A DNA stretch of 64,000 bases from Hordeum vulgare subsp. vulgare (lineage: Eukaryota > Streptophyta > Magnoliopsida > Poales > Poaceae): NCBI RefSeq assembly GCF_904849725.1, contig NC_058521.1, forward strand, positions 434,576,676 through 434,640,675, written 5' to 3'. The first letter of the stretch is position 1. Each line of letters starts with the position of its first letter. The notes below the pieces were generated by a model. The model ran no database searches. It was not told the origin of the DNA and was given only the letters and a program-made list of their open reading frames with translations. Below are positions 1 to 10,853 of the stretch, in pieces. The translations under genes were made by a program, and so were the position numbers.

Positions 1-560
1 TCTTACGGAAAGCACCATGAATAAAATGCTAACCACCATCAGTCATTAAGTATCTAGGGACTCCAAAACGTGGGAAAATAACTTCCTTAAGCATTTTAAT
101 AGAGGTGTTATGATCAACACTATTGGTTGGAGTCGCTTCTACACATTTAGTAACATAATCAACAACCATCAAAATATGTTTACACCCATTAGAGGAAGGA
201 AAAGGTCCCATATAATCAAATCCCCAAACATCATATGGTTTAATAACAAATGAATATTTCATAGGCATTTCCTGCGTCTACTAATATTCATCACAAGAGA
301 GGACAAACTAACGAGCATCTTTGAGAAGAGTAACCCAATAAAATCCAGACTGTAATACCTTGTGTGCACTTCTATCTCCCGCATGGTGTCCTCCAAAAGC
401 CTCGGAATGACACTTCCGAAGGATTTGTTTCTATTCATGCTCAGGTATACAACGTCTAATAATACAATCTACTCCCTCTTTATAAAGATGCATGTCATCC
501 CAGAAGTTATGTCTTAAATCAAAGAAGTTTTTTTTCCTTTGTTGATATCTGAAACTAGGT
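1..560 (-). pseudogene. Ty3/Athila integrase fragment of element D
   Basis: Integrase part of the pol gene of element D, read on the minus strand and cut by the window edge. Translation shows a decayed zinc-binding region (HSEAFGGHHAG, then CDE) and the start of the DDE core, with FDYMGPFP holding the first aspartate and LMTDGG the second. The reading frame is broken: an in-frame stop precedes MPMKYSF near 270, another follows TDGG near 29. The glutamate part and C-terminus lie outside the window. The closest relative here is the integrase of element B (about 22900-24040), which aligns over the whole stretch. By family knowledge the enzyme inserts retrotransposon cDNA into the nucleus; this copy cannot. 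Confidence 0.9.
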
Positions 561-1122
561 GGTATGTATTTAGCAACAATCTAATTAGCATAATTAGCAA
601 ACCATGGTGTATTATGAGAAACACTGAGCACAACTAGTTGTTCATGAGGAAAGCTATCATCAATAGGTAGCGGGTCATCGAGAATATTCTCTAACCTAGA
701 CAAGTTATCATCTATGGGGTTCTCAACTCCTTTCCTATTAATGATATGTAAATCAAATTCTTGTAGCAAGAGAAGCCACCTAACAAGTCTAGGATTAGCA
801 TATTTCTTTCCCATAAGATATTTAATAGCAGCATGATCCATGTGAACAATTACTTTAGAGTCAACAATCTAAGATCTGAATTTATTACAAGCAAATACAA
901 CTGCTAAGATTTCTTTTTCAGTGGTAGCATAATTTCTCTTGGCACTGTCTAGAGTTTTACTAGCATAATGAATGACATTTAGTTTCTTATCAACTCTTTA
1001 TACTAGAACAACACCAACAACATAATCACTAGCATCACACATAATTTCAAAAGGCAAGTTCCAATCAGGTGCTTCAACAATAGGTGCATAAGTTAAGGCT
1101 TTCTTAAGTGTTCCAAAGGCTT
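561..1122 (-). pseudogene. Ty3/Athila RNase H domain of element D
   Basis: RNase H region between reverse transcriptase and integrase on the minus strand. The readable part (841 down to 581) contains MDHAAIKYLMGKKYANPR and [19 protein letters not shown], a hallmark of Athila-lineage pol. The upstream part near 1060-850 still encodes a recognisable catalytic stretch (MCDASDYVVGV, then [10 protein letters not shown]) but contains stop codons and base changes. The block aligns well with 22344-22760 in element B. It would degrade the RNA strand of the RNA/DNA hybrid during reverse transcription. It is non-functional here. Confidence 0.88.
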
Positions 1123-2095
1123 CTACACAATTATGATAAAAACAAAAGGAACGTACTTTTGTAATAAATTAGTAAGAGGCCTAGAGATATTAGAGAAGTC
1201 TTTAATAATCCTCCTATAGAAACCAGCATCACCAACGAAACTACGAATACCTTTTATATCTTTTGGGTATGACATCTTCTCAATTGCATCAACTTTAGCC
1301 TTATCCACCTCAATATCTTGTTCGTAAATTTTATGGCCCAAGGCAATACCTTCATTCACCATAAAGTTGCACTTCACCCAGTTCAAGACAAAGTTAGTTT
1401 CCTCACATCATTGCAAAACTCGATCAAGGTTGCTTAAGCAATCATCAAAAGAAGTTCGGTAAACGGAAAAATCATCCATGAAGACTTCAACAATCTTTTC
1501 GCAAAACTTAGAGAACATAGCAGTCGTACATCTTTTTAAGGTAGCAGGTGCATTGCGTAACCCAAATGGCATACATCTATAAGCATAGGTTCAAAAAGTA
1601 CACGTAAAGGTGGTTTTCTCTTGATGAGGTTGTGACATAGGTATTTGCGAGAATCGAGAATAGCCATCTAGAAAGCAAAAATGTGTGTGCTTCGATAATG
1701 TTTCTAGCATTTGGTCCATGAACAGTAAAGGATAATGATATTTTCTAGTAGCATTGTTTAATTTTCTAAAGTCAATTACCATTCTATAGCAAGTCACAAT
1801 TATTTGTGGGATGAGTTCATTTTTATCATTACGAACAACACTAATACCACCGTTCTTGGGAACACAATGAACGGGACTTATACATGTACTATCAGCTATG
1901 GGATAAAATATACCCGCTTCGAGATGCTTTAATATTTCATTTCTCACCACTTCTTTCATTTTGGGATTCAGTCTTTGCTAGTGATCAACAACGGGTTTAA
2001 CATCTAGATCCATATTAATCTGGTGCTCACACAGAGTGGGATTAACGCCCTTAAGATCATCAAGAGTATACCCAATAGCAGCTCGGTGCTTCCTT
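1123..2095 (-). pseudogene. Ty3/Athila reverse transcriptase of element D
   Basis: Reverse transcriptase read from about 2090 down to 1123. The N-terminal part (1959-1591) shows MKEVVRNEILKHLEAGI, VPKNGG and VIDFRKLNNATRK, the normal start of a Ty3 RT. The active-site block FMDDFSVY is encoded on the minus strand near 1465-1490. A stop codon (TGA in place of an arginine codon) near 1408 separates it from the thumb/connection part VNEGIALGHKI and IRSFVGDAGFYRR. The gene is cut at 2095, where RT sequence passes directly into LTR sequence; gag, protease and primer site are missing. The order RT, RNase H, integrase is that of Ty3 elements. Frame breaks rule out function. Confidence 0.9.
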
Positions 2096-3002
2096 AAGTA
2101 TAGGGGTCAACCGTAGTCCTTTTGATAAGTAAGAGTGTCGAACCAAACAAGTAGCGAAAGGAAATGACAAGCGGTTTTCGGCAAGGTAATTTCTGCAAGC
2201 ACTGAAATAGTGGTAACAAGTTGTTTGATAGCAAGATAATTGTAACAAGTGACAAGTAGAAATAGTAAAAATAGGTCCAACAAGGTATGCCAATACTTTT
2301 GTGGCAAAGGACAGGCCAAAACAGGTTTTTATAATAGGCAAAGTGTTCTTGAGGGCACACGGGAATTTCATCTAGTCACTTTCGTCATTTTGCATTAAAT
2401 TGCGTTCGACATTTTGATAATTTGATAGGTGGGTGGGCCGGTGTTTGGGTGCTGTTCTTACTTGAACAAACCTCCCACTTATGATTAAACCCCCCGCAAG
2501 CATCCGCAACTACGAGAAAAGTATTAAGAATAAATTATAAACATATGATTAAACATAGGGATCCAAGTCAGCCCCTTACGAAGTAGTACACAAACTAGGG
2601 TTTAAATTTCTGTCACTCTCACGACCCACCCTCCAATTGCTACTCCACAATGCATTCCCTTAGGCCCAAAATATGGTGAAGTGTTATGTAGCTGACGTTC
2701 ACATAACACCACTAAGGGAATGACAACATTCATATGATAAAAATATCGAACGAATATCAACTTCACATGACTACTTGCAACATGATTTCACTCGTGGCCT
2801 CAAGAACAAAAGTAGCTACTCACAAGTGATAAACATGTTCATGATCAGAGAGGTATTATATAGCATAATTTATCTGGACATATGATCTTCCACCAAATAA
2901 ACCATAAAGCATCAACTAGAACATGTAATTAGCACTACTAGACACACCGCAAGTACCAATCCGAGGTTCCGGTGCAAGATTGAGTACAAGAGATGAAGTA
3001 GG
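2096..3002 (-). repeat. LTR of element D, left piece (interrupted by T1)
   Basis: This matches the LTR of block L (20819-22343) in the same orientation, from the 'aagtatagggg' end through 'gtcgaac', 'cttatg.ttaa', 'ataacaccac' and the 'gagattg.gtacaag' segment. The match stops at 3002, where the CACTA terminus begins, and resumes at 29695. About ten bases of the LTR end (TGATGACCC...) are missing at 2095, where the LTR is fused to RT. Open frames on both strands here are chance. Confidence 0.85.
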
Positions 3003-3022
3003 CACTACTAGGGAAAAGCCTA
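3003..3022 (+). repeat. T1 left terminal inverted repeat
   Basis: A 20-bp terminal repeat starting CACTACTAGG, identical to the reverse complement of 29675-29694. It is preceded by target duplication AGG at 3000-3002. It marks the exact transposon boundary inside the D LTR. Confidence 0.95.
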
Positions 3023-3029
3023 TACATAG

Positions 3030-3362
3030 GACCTTCGTAGTAGCGCTGGGAAAAATAACACGCTGCTGCTAATTAGCAGTAGCGCTGATCCACTTGAGCG
3101 CTACTACTAAGAGCTTAGCAGTAGCGCTGCTTGACATGAAAGCGCTACTACTATGTGGGACCAGACGATGCCACCGACGGTAGCTGTAGTAGCAGCGTTG
3201 TCCATAAGCCAGCGCTACTGCTAAGTTTTTAGCGGTAGTGCTTTGTTTTGCACCACCGCTGCTGCTATTGGGACCCTGTTAGGAGTAGCGCGCTTGTGTA
3301 ACAAGCGCTACTACTACAATAATAGCAGGAGCGTGTTCTGGTATGCAGCGCTACTGCTAGTT
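3030..3362. repeat. T1 left subterminal repeats
   Basis: Short motifs containing AGCGCT recur in both orientations at roughly 20-40 bp spacing: 'gtagtagcgctgg', 'cagtagcgctgat', 'gagcgctactact', 'agcgctactac', 'cagcgctactgct' and others, as far as 'agcgctactgctag' near 3350. The same motifs fill 29447-29672. In En/Spm elements such subterminal repeats are transposase-binding sites needed for transposition; that role is inferred here from family knowledge. Confidence 0.85.
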
Positions 3363-3821
3363 GCGGCTGGTGCCACCTTTCTACCCCTCTCCCCTCCTCT
3401 CCCCCACTTTGACCTATCTCCCCCTCCTTTCCCCTCTCCACTCTCCACTCTCCACACCATCGTTGCTCTTCTTCTCTCTTCCTCCTACCTCTATTCTCTC
3501 CTCATTAATGCCCCCCTTCACCATAACTCTCCTTCATAAATGGCCTCTCTCACATCTCTCTTGGTCCTAGCTAGCTACCTCTCTTCCTCTCCCCATTAAT
3601 GCCCCCCTCCACCATAACTCCCTCTCCATTAGTTAGATAACTAGATTCACCTCTCCTCCCCAACAACTAGATCTAGGAAGCTATTTATCCATCCACACGT
3701 GCTCTTTCGATCGGTCACTCTCTCATCATCTCTCTCGGGCCGGGAGATATATAGGTGAGTAAAAAAAGTTGTTCATTTGATGAATGGGAATATTTGTGTG
3801 AATGAGAATACGTGTGTTTGG

Positions 3822-3875
<54 letters not shown>

Positions 3876-4085
3876 AGAGATTTGTGCGAGTGTGACATGC
3901 CCTCGAGTTGCTTATGTTTTCCGAAATGTTGATTTATTTCCGTTTCGGTGAATTTCGAGCAAACTCAATATGTCCTATTTTTAAGCAAGGTCATGCCAAA
4001 ATTTTATATGACTTTGAAGCATGTATGCATGAATTATTTATTTTATATTCCTTTTGCTTGTTATATACCGTGCAGTCAGTCATGA
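3363..4085 (+). other. T1 5' untranslated/promoter region with TA microsatellite
   Basis: A C/T-rich tract (3370-3720, many 'ctctcc' runs) is followed by an uninterrupted TA run at 3824-3873 (about 25 dinucleotides). No protein signal is visible; the proline/serine-rich frames are products of base composition. It lies where the promoter and 5' leader of the transposase gene would be. The TA run should be polymorphic between accessions. Confidence 0.6.
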
Positions 4086-7000
4086 AGGTGAGTTGATGGA
4101 AGGTGGGGCGGTACATGCAATCTGTGGTGATGGACATGCATGCAAATATTCGGACTAGGATTAGATGTCCGTGTGCAAGATGCAAGGAAGGAGTCCTTTT
4201 GGACCCTTTTGATCGTGGCACTTTGAAGGCACACCTGCTGATGAATGGTTTCATGGATGGCTATACTAGGTGGATAAGTGAAGAAGACGATGATTATGAG
4301 GACGTCCAAATGGCAGGGAATAACGACATGGGGCTAGACGAAGAGATGATCGATCGACATGAAGAAGATGGTGCCGGACATGGTGGCGGGGAAGAGTCTG
4401 GAAATGACGGCGGCAGAGAAGATTCCGGACTCGGCGAAGAAGAGTCCGGACATGGCGGAGAAGAGGCGGTGGTCACGCTGCAGTCTTCGACGTTACTAAG
4501 TGCAGTCGTGCAAGACCCTCATGTTCAAGACCTCCTTCGCAAGAGTACGACTAGCGAGAGAGCTTCTTCTAGAGAGGAGGCCAAGCTGGCGCAACTTGAA
4601 GTGGACTCGAAGACTCCATTGTATGACGGTTGCGATCCCGTGGTGACCCGCTTGAGTTTCACGCTCGGACTTCTAAAGACGAAGGCCATAAACAAATGGA
4701 CAGACAAAAGCCTCGATGAGCATTTGAAGTATCTACATAATAAAATTCTTCCAGCGGGGAACCTGTGTCCTAGTAGTGTCGAGGAGGCCAAGAAAATCGT
4801 TTGCCCTTTTGATTTGTCGCACATTAGGTACCACACATGCATCAACGATTGCATCATTTATCGGGGGGCACGCGGAAAAAACCAACTGTCCGGTGTGCAA
4901 TGCTTCTCGATACAAGAAGGAAGGAAAGGAAGCTCCTCAGAAAGTCGTATGGTACTTTCCGATCACTCCCTGTCTGCAGCGGTATTTCGTAGATCCTAAG
5001 AAAGCAAAGCTCATGCGCTGGCACGCGGAGAGGAAGAAGCCCGACGATGGAGATGATCCGAGGCTGAGACACCTCGTAGATGGTAGCCAATGGAGAGCAT
5101 TCAACGTTGTATATGGATTTGCTAAAGAAGATCCAAGGAACATCGTGCTTGGTGCGAGTACCGATGGCATGAATTCGTTTGGAAACGAGAAGACCAACCA
5201 CAGCACATGGCCCGTGTTTGTATGGATGTACAACCTCCCCCCATGGAAGTGCATGAAGACAAAGTACATACACATGTGCATGCTGATTCAAGGGCCGAAA
5301 CAACTGAGAAATAGTATTAACTTGTATATGGGGCTTATGCAAGAGGAGCTAGACACGTTATGGAAATCACCGACATGGACATGGGACGCTAGCAAAGGAG
5401 AGTATTTCCATATGAGAGCCGCGCTGATGACGACGGTGCACGACTATCTCGGTTACGGGTACACCGCAGACCAGGTGTGCCACGGATACAATGGATGCAC
5501 GAGGTGCATGGATGATACAACGTCTCAGCAGCTTACGTCAACGAAATATGGCGGGTCTGGCAAAATCGTGTACATGGGGCATCGTAGATGGCTCGAGAAG
5601 GATGACCCGTGGAGAAAGCGTGGATATCTATTCAGTGGGTTGGCCGAGCTTCGAGGACCTCCACGTAAGAGGAGCGGCGCCGAAATCGTCGCGCTATTGA
5701 AGGTATGGAAAATGAGGTCTGTTTTCTAGGACTTGGAGTACTAGCCCAATTACGACACGCCTCATTGCCTTGATCAAATGCATATTACGAAGAATGTACT
5801 CGAGAGCTTGCTTGGGACACTGATGAACATGCTGGAGAAGACCAAGGATGGGCCGAAGGCAAGGAAAGACTTGGAAGATTTGAAGATCAGGAAAGACCTC
5901 CACCGTAAAATGTTGATGGAGGAGACGGAGACGGAGATAGAGGAGGGGGAAAGGGGAAGAAAAGTCAACAAGAAGGAGGAGAATTATTGCCCCCCTTCTT
6001 GCTTCACCTTAAGTCCGAAGGAGATCAATCAATTCATCAAGTGCATTATGGGAATCAAAGTCAGTTCCGGTTACTACGAGAAGATAAGCGATTTCTAGAT
6101 CCCAAGAAGAAAAGGTTCAGCGGGATGAAGTCTCATGACTGTCACGTGATGATGATGCAGATACTCCCAGTTGCCGTTAGAGGGATAATGGAAAAGCACG
6201 TCCATGAGACACTTACTGGTCTCTGCAACTTCTTCGACGTTATCTCTCGAAAGTCCATAAGTGTGAAGCAGCTCCGAAGGCTACATGAAGAGATCATTGT
6301 CATACTATGTGAGCTTGAGATGTACTTCCTGCCCGCATTCTTTGACGTCATGGTGCATCTATGTGTCCACATCGTGTATGACATCATCTACCTCAGGCCG
6401 ACATTCCTTCACAGCATGATGTCGTTCGAGAGGATGAATGTGGTCATCAAAGGATTCGCTCGTAACAATGCCCGTCTCGAAGGGAGCATCGTCCAGGGCT
6501 ATCTGACGCATGAGTGTGTCTCCTTTTCTAGAATTATATAAGCGTCAGGGACCCTGTTGTTGGTTTGCCCGTCAAGAAGCATGATGGGAAGCTCGAAAGA
6601 GATAGTCACAACAACGGCCGGAGGGAATTGCACGTGGACTACTCAGATCGATGGAACGACTTTGATAGGGCTAACTTAGTAGTGCTACAACACCTAGATG
6701 TGGTAGATGATTATGTGGCACGACACAAAGAAAGCATCGCAAAGAAGTACCATGATAAGGGGATGCTCAAGACGGACGACGAAATTACTGTACAACACAA
6801 CGCTACTTTCTTGGGTTGGTTCAAAGAGCAAGTATTTGAAAATTCCCCGGAAGAGGGCAGTTCGGACGGATTTATCATACACACCTTAGCACATGACCCT
6901 ACGCCCAAGCTCGCGACCTATCAGTCCTACAATATCAATGGGTACACGTTCTACACGGAGGCTAAAGACATGGACAGTGATTACCAGAACTCCGGGGTGA

Positions 7001-7206
7001 CGATTCAATGCATGACCGATGCCAACAACACAACTAAAAGATTCTACGGAAGAGTCGAAGAGATGTGGGAGCTTGACTATGCTGGAATGCACGATGCGAC
7101 GATGTTCCGAGTCAGATGGGCCAAGGACGTCGTAAGAGAAAACAAGTATTTCACCACCATGTCTATACCCGACGCGAAGAGCACTCCCGTGAACGTTAGA
7201 AACTAG
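4086..7206 (+). pseudogene. tnp2-family CACTA transposase (TNPD-like), degraded
   Basis: Main transposase gene of T1, in several frames. 4103-4870 encodes the N-terminal transposase-associated domain (CPCARCKEG, then HLLMNGF.DGYTRW) and an acidic Gly/Glu linker. A frame shift near 4862-4869 leads to 4869-5728, the tnp2 core: TNCPVCNASRYK, MRWHAERKKP, GMNSFGNEKTNHSTWPV, LPPWKCMKTKY, and HGYNGCTRC. Two TAG codons at tryptophan positions (about 5727 and 5742) interrupt it. 5778-6090 and, after another shift, 6085-6541 carry a DUF4218-like region (SHDCHVMM, LCNFFDVISRKS, HSMMSFERMN). 6550-7206 carries a DUF4216-like C-terminus (GFIIHTLAHDP, YGRVEEMWELDY). Intact family members bind subterminal repeats and cut the ends. 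At least three frame shifts and two nonsense codons make this copy dead. Confidence 0.92.
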
Positions 7207-7321
7207 GATATATGGAGTACACGGGATTTGCCGGAAGGGGAATGAATCAACATTCCGACCAAATATAGGCCCCTTTTTTCTATTCATTATATCTTTTATT
7301 TACAATTGTTGCATAGGAAAC
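7207..7321 (+). other. Spacer between T1 transposase and ORF2
   Basis: About 115 bp, T-rich near 7265-7310 ('ctattcattatatcttttatttac'), containing no coding signal. It probably holds the 3' end of the transposase transcript and the leader of ORF2. The transposase C-terminus may be truncated here, because relatives usually continue beyond the VNVRN end. Confidence 0.4.
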
Positions 7322-8127
7322 ATGTCTACCAACGCCGAAGTCGGGGGTGGTTCTGCTCCCTCCGCAGACCCCATGGAAGCAGCAAATCACTATTTCAATT
7401 ACCTGGACGAACACGCCTTGGGGTTGCATGCTGGCGGCAGTGGTCCCAACCCCGACACCGGCACCAGCACTGGCAACGGCACCGACACCACCCCCGAGAC
7501 CGGCAACAATGATGTCTTAGCCGATAAAGCACCGAAGAAGAAGAGGACAAGAAAACCAAACGCGCTTGGCATCGGACAAATTGTGGTCACGGAGATTCAC
7601 CCCAAGAAGTTAGAGGCAACGGCGCCAGAGGAAGCGCGCAAGTGATGGGGCAATCAACTTGGATGCATCCTCAAGGAAACCGCCAACATCAACAATGAGA
7701 GGTTGAAGCAGATACCACATATGGAGTACATGCTCCTAAAGAAGTTGCACAATAGGTTCATGTTCCCCGACCGGAATGAAGAGAAATATAAAGAGCCGTG
7801 GGATGATCCCGTCATGACAAAACTAAACGAGAAGGCGATGGTGACGTTCACCAACGACTTGTCCTCCTGGAAAGTTCGGGTGAAAAAAGCGGTTGGGAAG
7901 AATGAACCGTTGTCCAAAATTCATGCTGATAATCCGGCAATAACGGAAGAGGACTTTGCAAAATTCCCGGAGAATTGCGAAAAAGAAGAAGTCAAGGCAA
8001 AGTCAGAGAAAATGAAGGCGCTCCAGGCCAGGAAAACGCCTCCCCACCGCCTCGGAAGCCGTGGTTACGAGGGGAAGAGGCACATATGGGCCAAGGAGGA
8101 CGCCGAACATGAAAGTCTCGGGATCCC
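7322..8127 (+). pseudogene. T1 ORF2, first exon part (before element A)
   Basis: Starts at ATG 7322 (MSTNAEVGGGS). The N-terminus is low in complexity, followed by a basic patch KKKRTRKPNALG resembling a nuclear localisation signal. A TGA at 7643-7645 interrupts the frame, which then continues in the same register as GNQLGCILKETANI, MEYMLLKKLHNRFMFPD, WKVRVKKAVGK and GYEGKRHIWAKEDAEHESLGIP. The last part resembles the plant En/Spm 'Transposase_24' type protein. The frame is cut after codons for Leu-Gly-Ile-Pro at 8127 by insertion of element A and resumes at 16263. Its role in transposition is unproven; the accessory CACTA protein TNPA is the usual comparison. Confidence 0.8.
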
Positions 8128-9673
8128 TCATACGTCTCCAATGTATCTATAATTTTTGATGGTTTCATGCTATTATCTTGTCAAACTTTGGATGTTTTGC
8201 ATGCCTTTTATATATTTTTGGGACTAACTTATTAACTCAGTGCCAAGTGCAAGTACCTATTTTTTCCATGTTTTAGACCCCTTTCAGAGGAGATTTTGAA
8301 ATGGAGTCCAAACGGAATAAAATCCCCGAAAAGATTTTTTTCCATAACGGAGGAAGATCAGGAGACTTGAGAGCCAAGGCAGGGGGCCCCAGGGGCCCCA
8401 CAATCCCTCACCCCACAGCCAGGGGGAGGCCGCGGCCCACAGGCTTGTGGGCCCCCTCGACCTCCTTTGCCCTAGGGTTTGCGCCTATATATCCCCAAAA
8501 ATTCCACAAAAAATCAGGAGATCATCGAAAGTACTTTCCGCTGCCGCAAGCATCTGTCTCCGCAAGATCCCATCTGGGGCACGTTCTGGTGCCCTGCCGG
8601 AGGGGGATTCGGACATGGAGGGCTTCTTCATCAACACCATGACCTCTTCGATGATGCGTGAGTAGTTCACCATAGACCTACGGGTCCATGGCTAGTAACT
8701 AGATGGCTTCTTCTCTCTCTTGGATCTTCAATACAAAGTTCTCCATGATCTTCATGGAGATCTATCCGATGTAATCTTCTTTTGCGGTGTGTTTGTCGAG
8801 ATCCGATGAATTGTGGATTTATGATCAGATTATCGATGAATCTTATTTGAGTTTCTTCTGATCTCTCTTATGCATGATTTCATATCCTTGTAATTCTCTT
8901 CGAGTTGTGGGTTTTGTTTGGCCAACTAGACCTATGATTCTTGCAATGGGAGAAGTGCTTGGTTTTGGGTTCATACTGTGCGGTGACCTCACCCAGTGAC
9001 AGAAGGGGTAGCGAGGCACGTATCGTGTTGTTGCCATCAACGGTAGAAAGATGGGGTTTTCATCATTGGTTTGAGATTATCCCTCTACATCATGTCATCT
9101 TGCTTAAGGCGTTACTCTGTTCGTCATGAACTCAATACACTAGATGCATGCTCGATAGCGGTCGATGTGTGGAGTAATAGTAGTAGATGCGGAAAGTATC
9201 GGACTACTTGTCTTGGACGTGATGCCTATATGTATGATCATTGCCTTAGATATCGTCATGACTTTACGCGGTTCTATCAATTGCTCGACAGTAATTTGTT
9301 CACCCACCTTAATACTTGCTATTCTGAGAGAAGCCTCTAGTGAACACTATGGCCCCCAGGGTCTACTCCACACCATATTTTCAGCCTTACACTTTTTCCT
9401 TCGTTGCACTTTCCGCCTTCAGATCTCACTTTGCAAACAATCTTGAAGGGATTGACAACCCCTTTACAGTGTTGGGGGCAAGCTCTTTTGTGTTTGTGTA
9501 GGTACTCTGGACTTGACGAGATTCTCCTACTGGATTGATACCTTTGTTCTCAAACTGAGGGAAATACTTACTGCTCCTGTGCTGCATCACCCTTTCCTCT
9601 TCAAGGGAAAAACCAACGCAAGCAAGTCTCCGTCAACGTGTCAATTTCTGGCGCTGTTGTTTGAGAAGTAGCA
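8128..9673 (+). repeat. 5' LTR of element A
   Basis: Begins TCATACGTCTCC (the usual TG is changed to TC) and ends TAGCA. A TATA-like box (tatatat, 8486-8492) lies in 'gcgcctatatatcccc'. A perfect 9-bp-arm hairpin lies at 8740-8760. The primer-site-like string 'tttctggcg' occurs inside the LTR at 9645-9653, 35 bp before the true site. Small frames in both orientations recur in all copies of this LTR and are not genes. Confidence 0.93.
8486..8492 (+). promoter_or_regulatory. TATA-like box in LTR of element A
   Basis: 'tatatat' within 'gcctatatatcccc', conserved at 15073-15079 in the 3' LTR. It lies about 360 bp into the LTR, just upstream of a C/G-rich stretch likely to hold the transcription start. 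Assigned from position and sequence only. Confidence 0.5.
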
Positions 9674-9683
9674 GAAGGATTTC

Positions 9684-9700
9684 TGGCGATGTTGCCGGGG
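9684..9700 (+). other. Primer-binding site of element A (tRNA-Asp type)
   Basis: 'tggcgatgttgccgggg' pairs with the 3' end of plant tRNA-Asp (…CCCCGGCAACGGCGCCA) with two mismatches. It lies ten bases after the LTR end, further than usual, with spacer 'gaaggatttc'. Confidence 0.8.
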
Positions 9701-9877
9701 AGGATCAAGTCAAGAACTCATCCAAGTAGGTGTCACAAACTCATCTCTTGCATTTACTTTGTTTGCCAGTTGCCTCTAATTTTCCTCTCCCCCACTTCAA
9801 CAATTTTCCTTTTTCGTTTGCCTTTTTCTCGCTTGCTCTTTGTTCTCTTGTGTGCTTGCTTGTTTGTCGAAGTCACC

Positions 9878-10833
9878 ACGAATGAAAACACCAAACTTTG
9901 TGACCTCTCGAATACTAATAATAATGATTTTATTAGTACTCTGATTGCTCCCGCCACTAGTCGGAGTCACACGAAATCAATGTCGCTTTGCTGAATCTTG
10001 TTATGAAAGAGCAATTCTCCGGCCTTCCTAGTGAAGATGCCACATCCCATCTCAATACCTTCATTGAGCTTTGCGATATGCAAACGAAGAAAGATGTGGA
10101 TAATGACGTGATTAAATTGAAGCTTTTTCCTTTCTCGTTGCGAGATCGCACAAAAACTTGGTTTTCTTCTTTGCCCAAAAATAGTATCGATTCTTGGGAT
10201 AAGTGCAAAGATGCTTATATATCCAAGTATTTTCCGTCGGCTAAAATCATCTCTCTTCGTAATGATATCATGAATTTCAAGCAACTTGATCATGAACATG
10301 TTGCACAATCTTGGGAGAGAATGGAATTAATGATTAGAAATTGTCCCGCTCATGGCTTGAGTCTTTGGATGATTATACAAAGCTTTTACACTGGCTTGAA
10401 TTACGCTTCTAGAAATATCTTGAACTCCGCCTCAGGTGGAACGTTCATGGAAATCACATTAGGGGAGGCCACAAAACCCCTAGACAATATCATGACGAAC
10501 TACTCTTAGTGGCACACTGAAAGGTCACCTACTAGTAAGAAGGTACACGCTATAGAAGAAATTAACTCGTGGAGTGCTAAGATGGATGAGTTAATGAATT
10601 TGGTTGCTAGTAGGAGTGCTCCTTTAGATCCTAATGATATGCCCTTGTCTTCTTTGATTGAGAGTAGCAACGCTAGCTTGGACGTTAATTTTGTTGGTAG
10701 GAATAACTTTGGCAACAACAATGCTTTTAGAGGAAACTATGTTCCTAGGCCTTTTCCTAGTAACTCCCTAATAACTTTGGCAACTCCTACAACAATCCTC
10801 ATGGAAATTAAAATAGATTACCCTCTCATCTAG
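9878..10833 (+). pseudogene. gag of element A, degraded
   Basis: Capsid gene of an Athila-lineage element. In copy C the start codon is ATG; here the same codon is ACG (9878-9880), followed by NENTKLCDLSNTNNNDFIS. One base is missing near 9960 compared with C, ending that frame in TGA. From 9988 the gag core is readable: EQFSGLPSEDATSHLNTFIELCDM, FPFSLRDRTKTWFSSLP, SWDKCKDAYISKYFP. A TAG at 10507-10509 interrupts it and the frame continues with KVHAIEEINSWSAKMDELM and a Asn/Phe-rich stretch (FGNNNAFRGNYVPRPFP). A further shift near 10765 ends it. The normal product packages element RNA in cytoplasmic particles. Confidence 0.88.
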
Positions 10834-10853
10834 GGACTAATATCAAAGAGTTT

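Noticed and set aside
2060..2371. Three overlapping minus-strand frames of 70-103 codons
   Set aside because: They lie wholly within the D LTR, recur in other LTR copies in altered form and have no family features.
8941..9446. Plus-strand frames of 62-93 codons recurring at 15530-16035, 46019-46394 and 52103-52499
   Set aside because: They recur only because they lie in the shared A/C LTR; frames and lengths vary between copies without sign of coding constraint.
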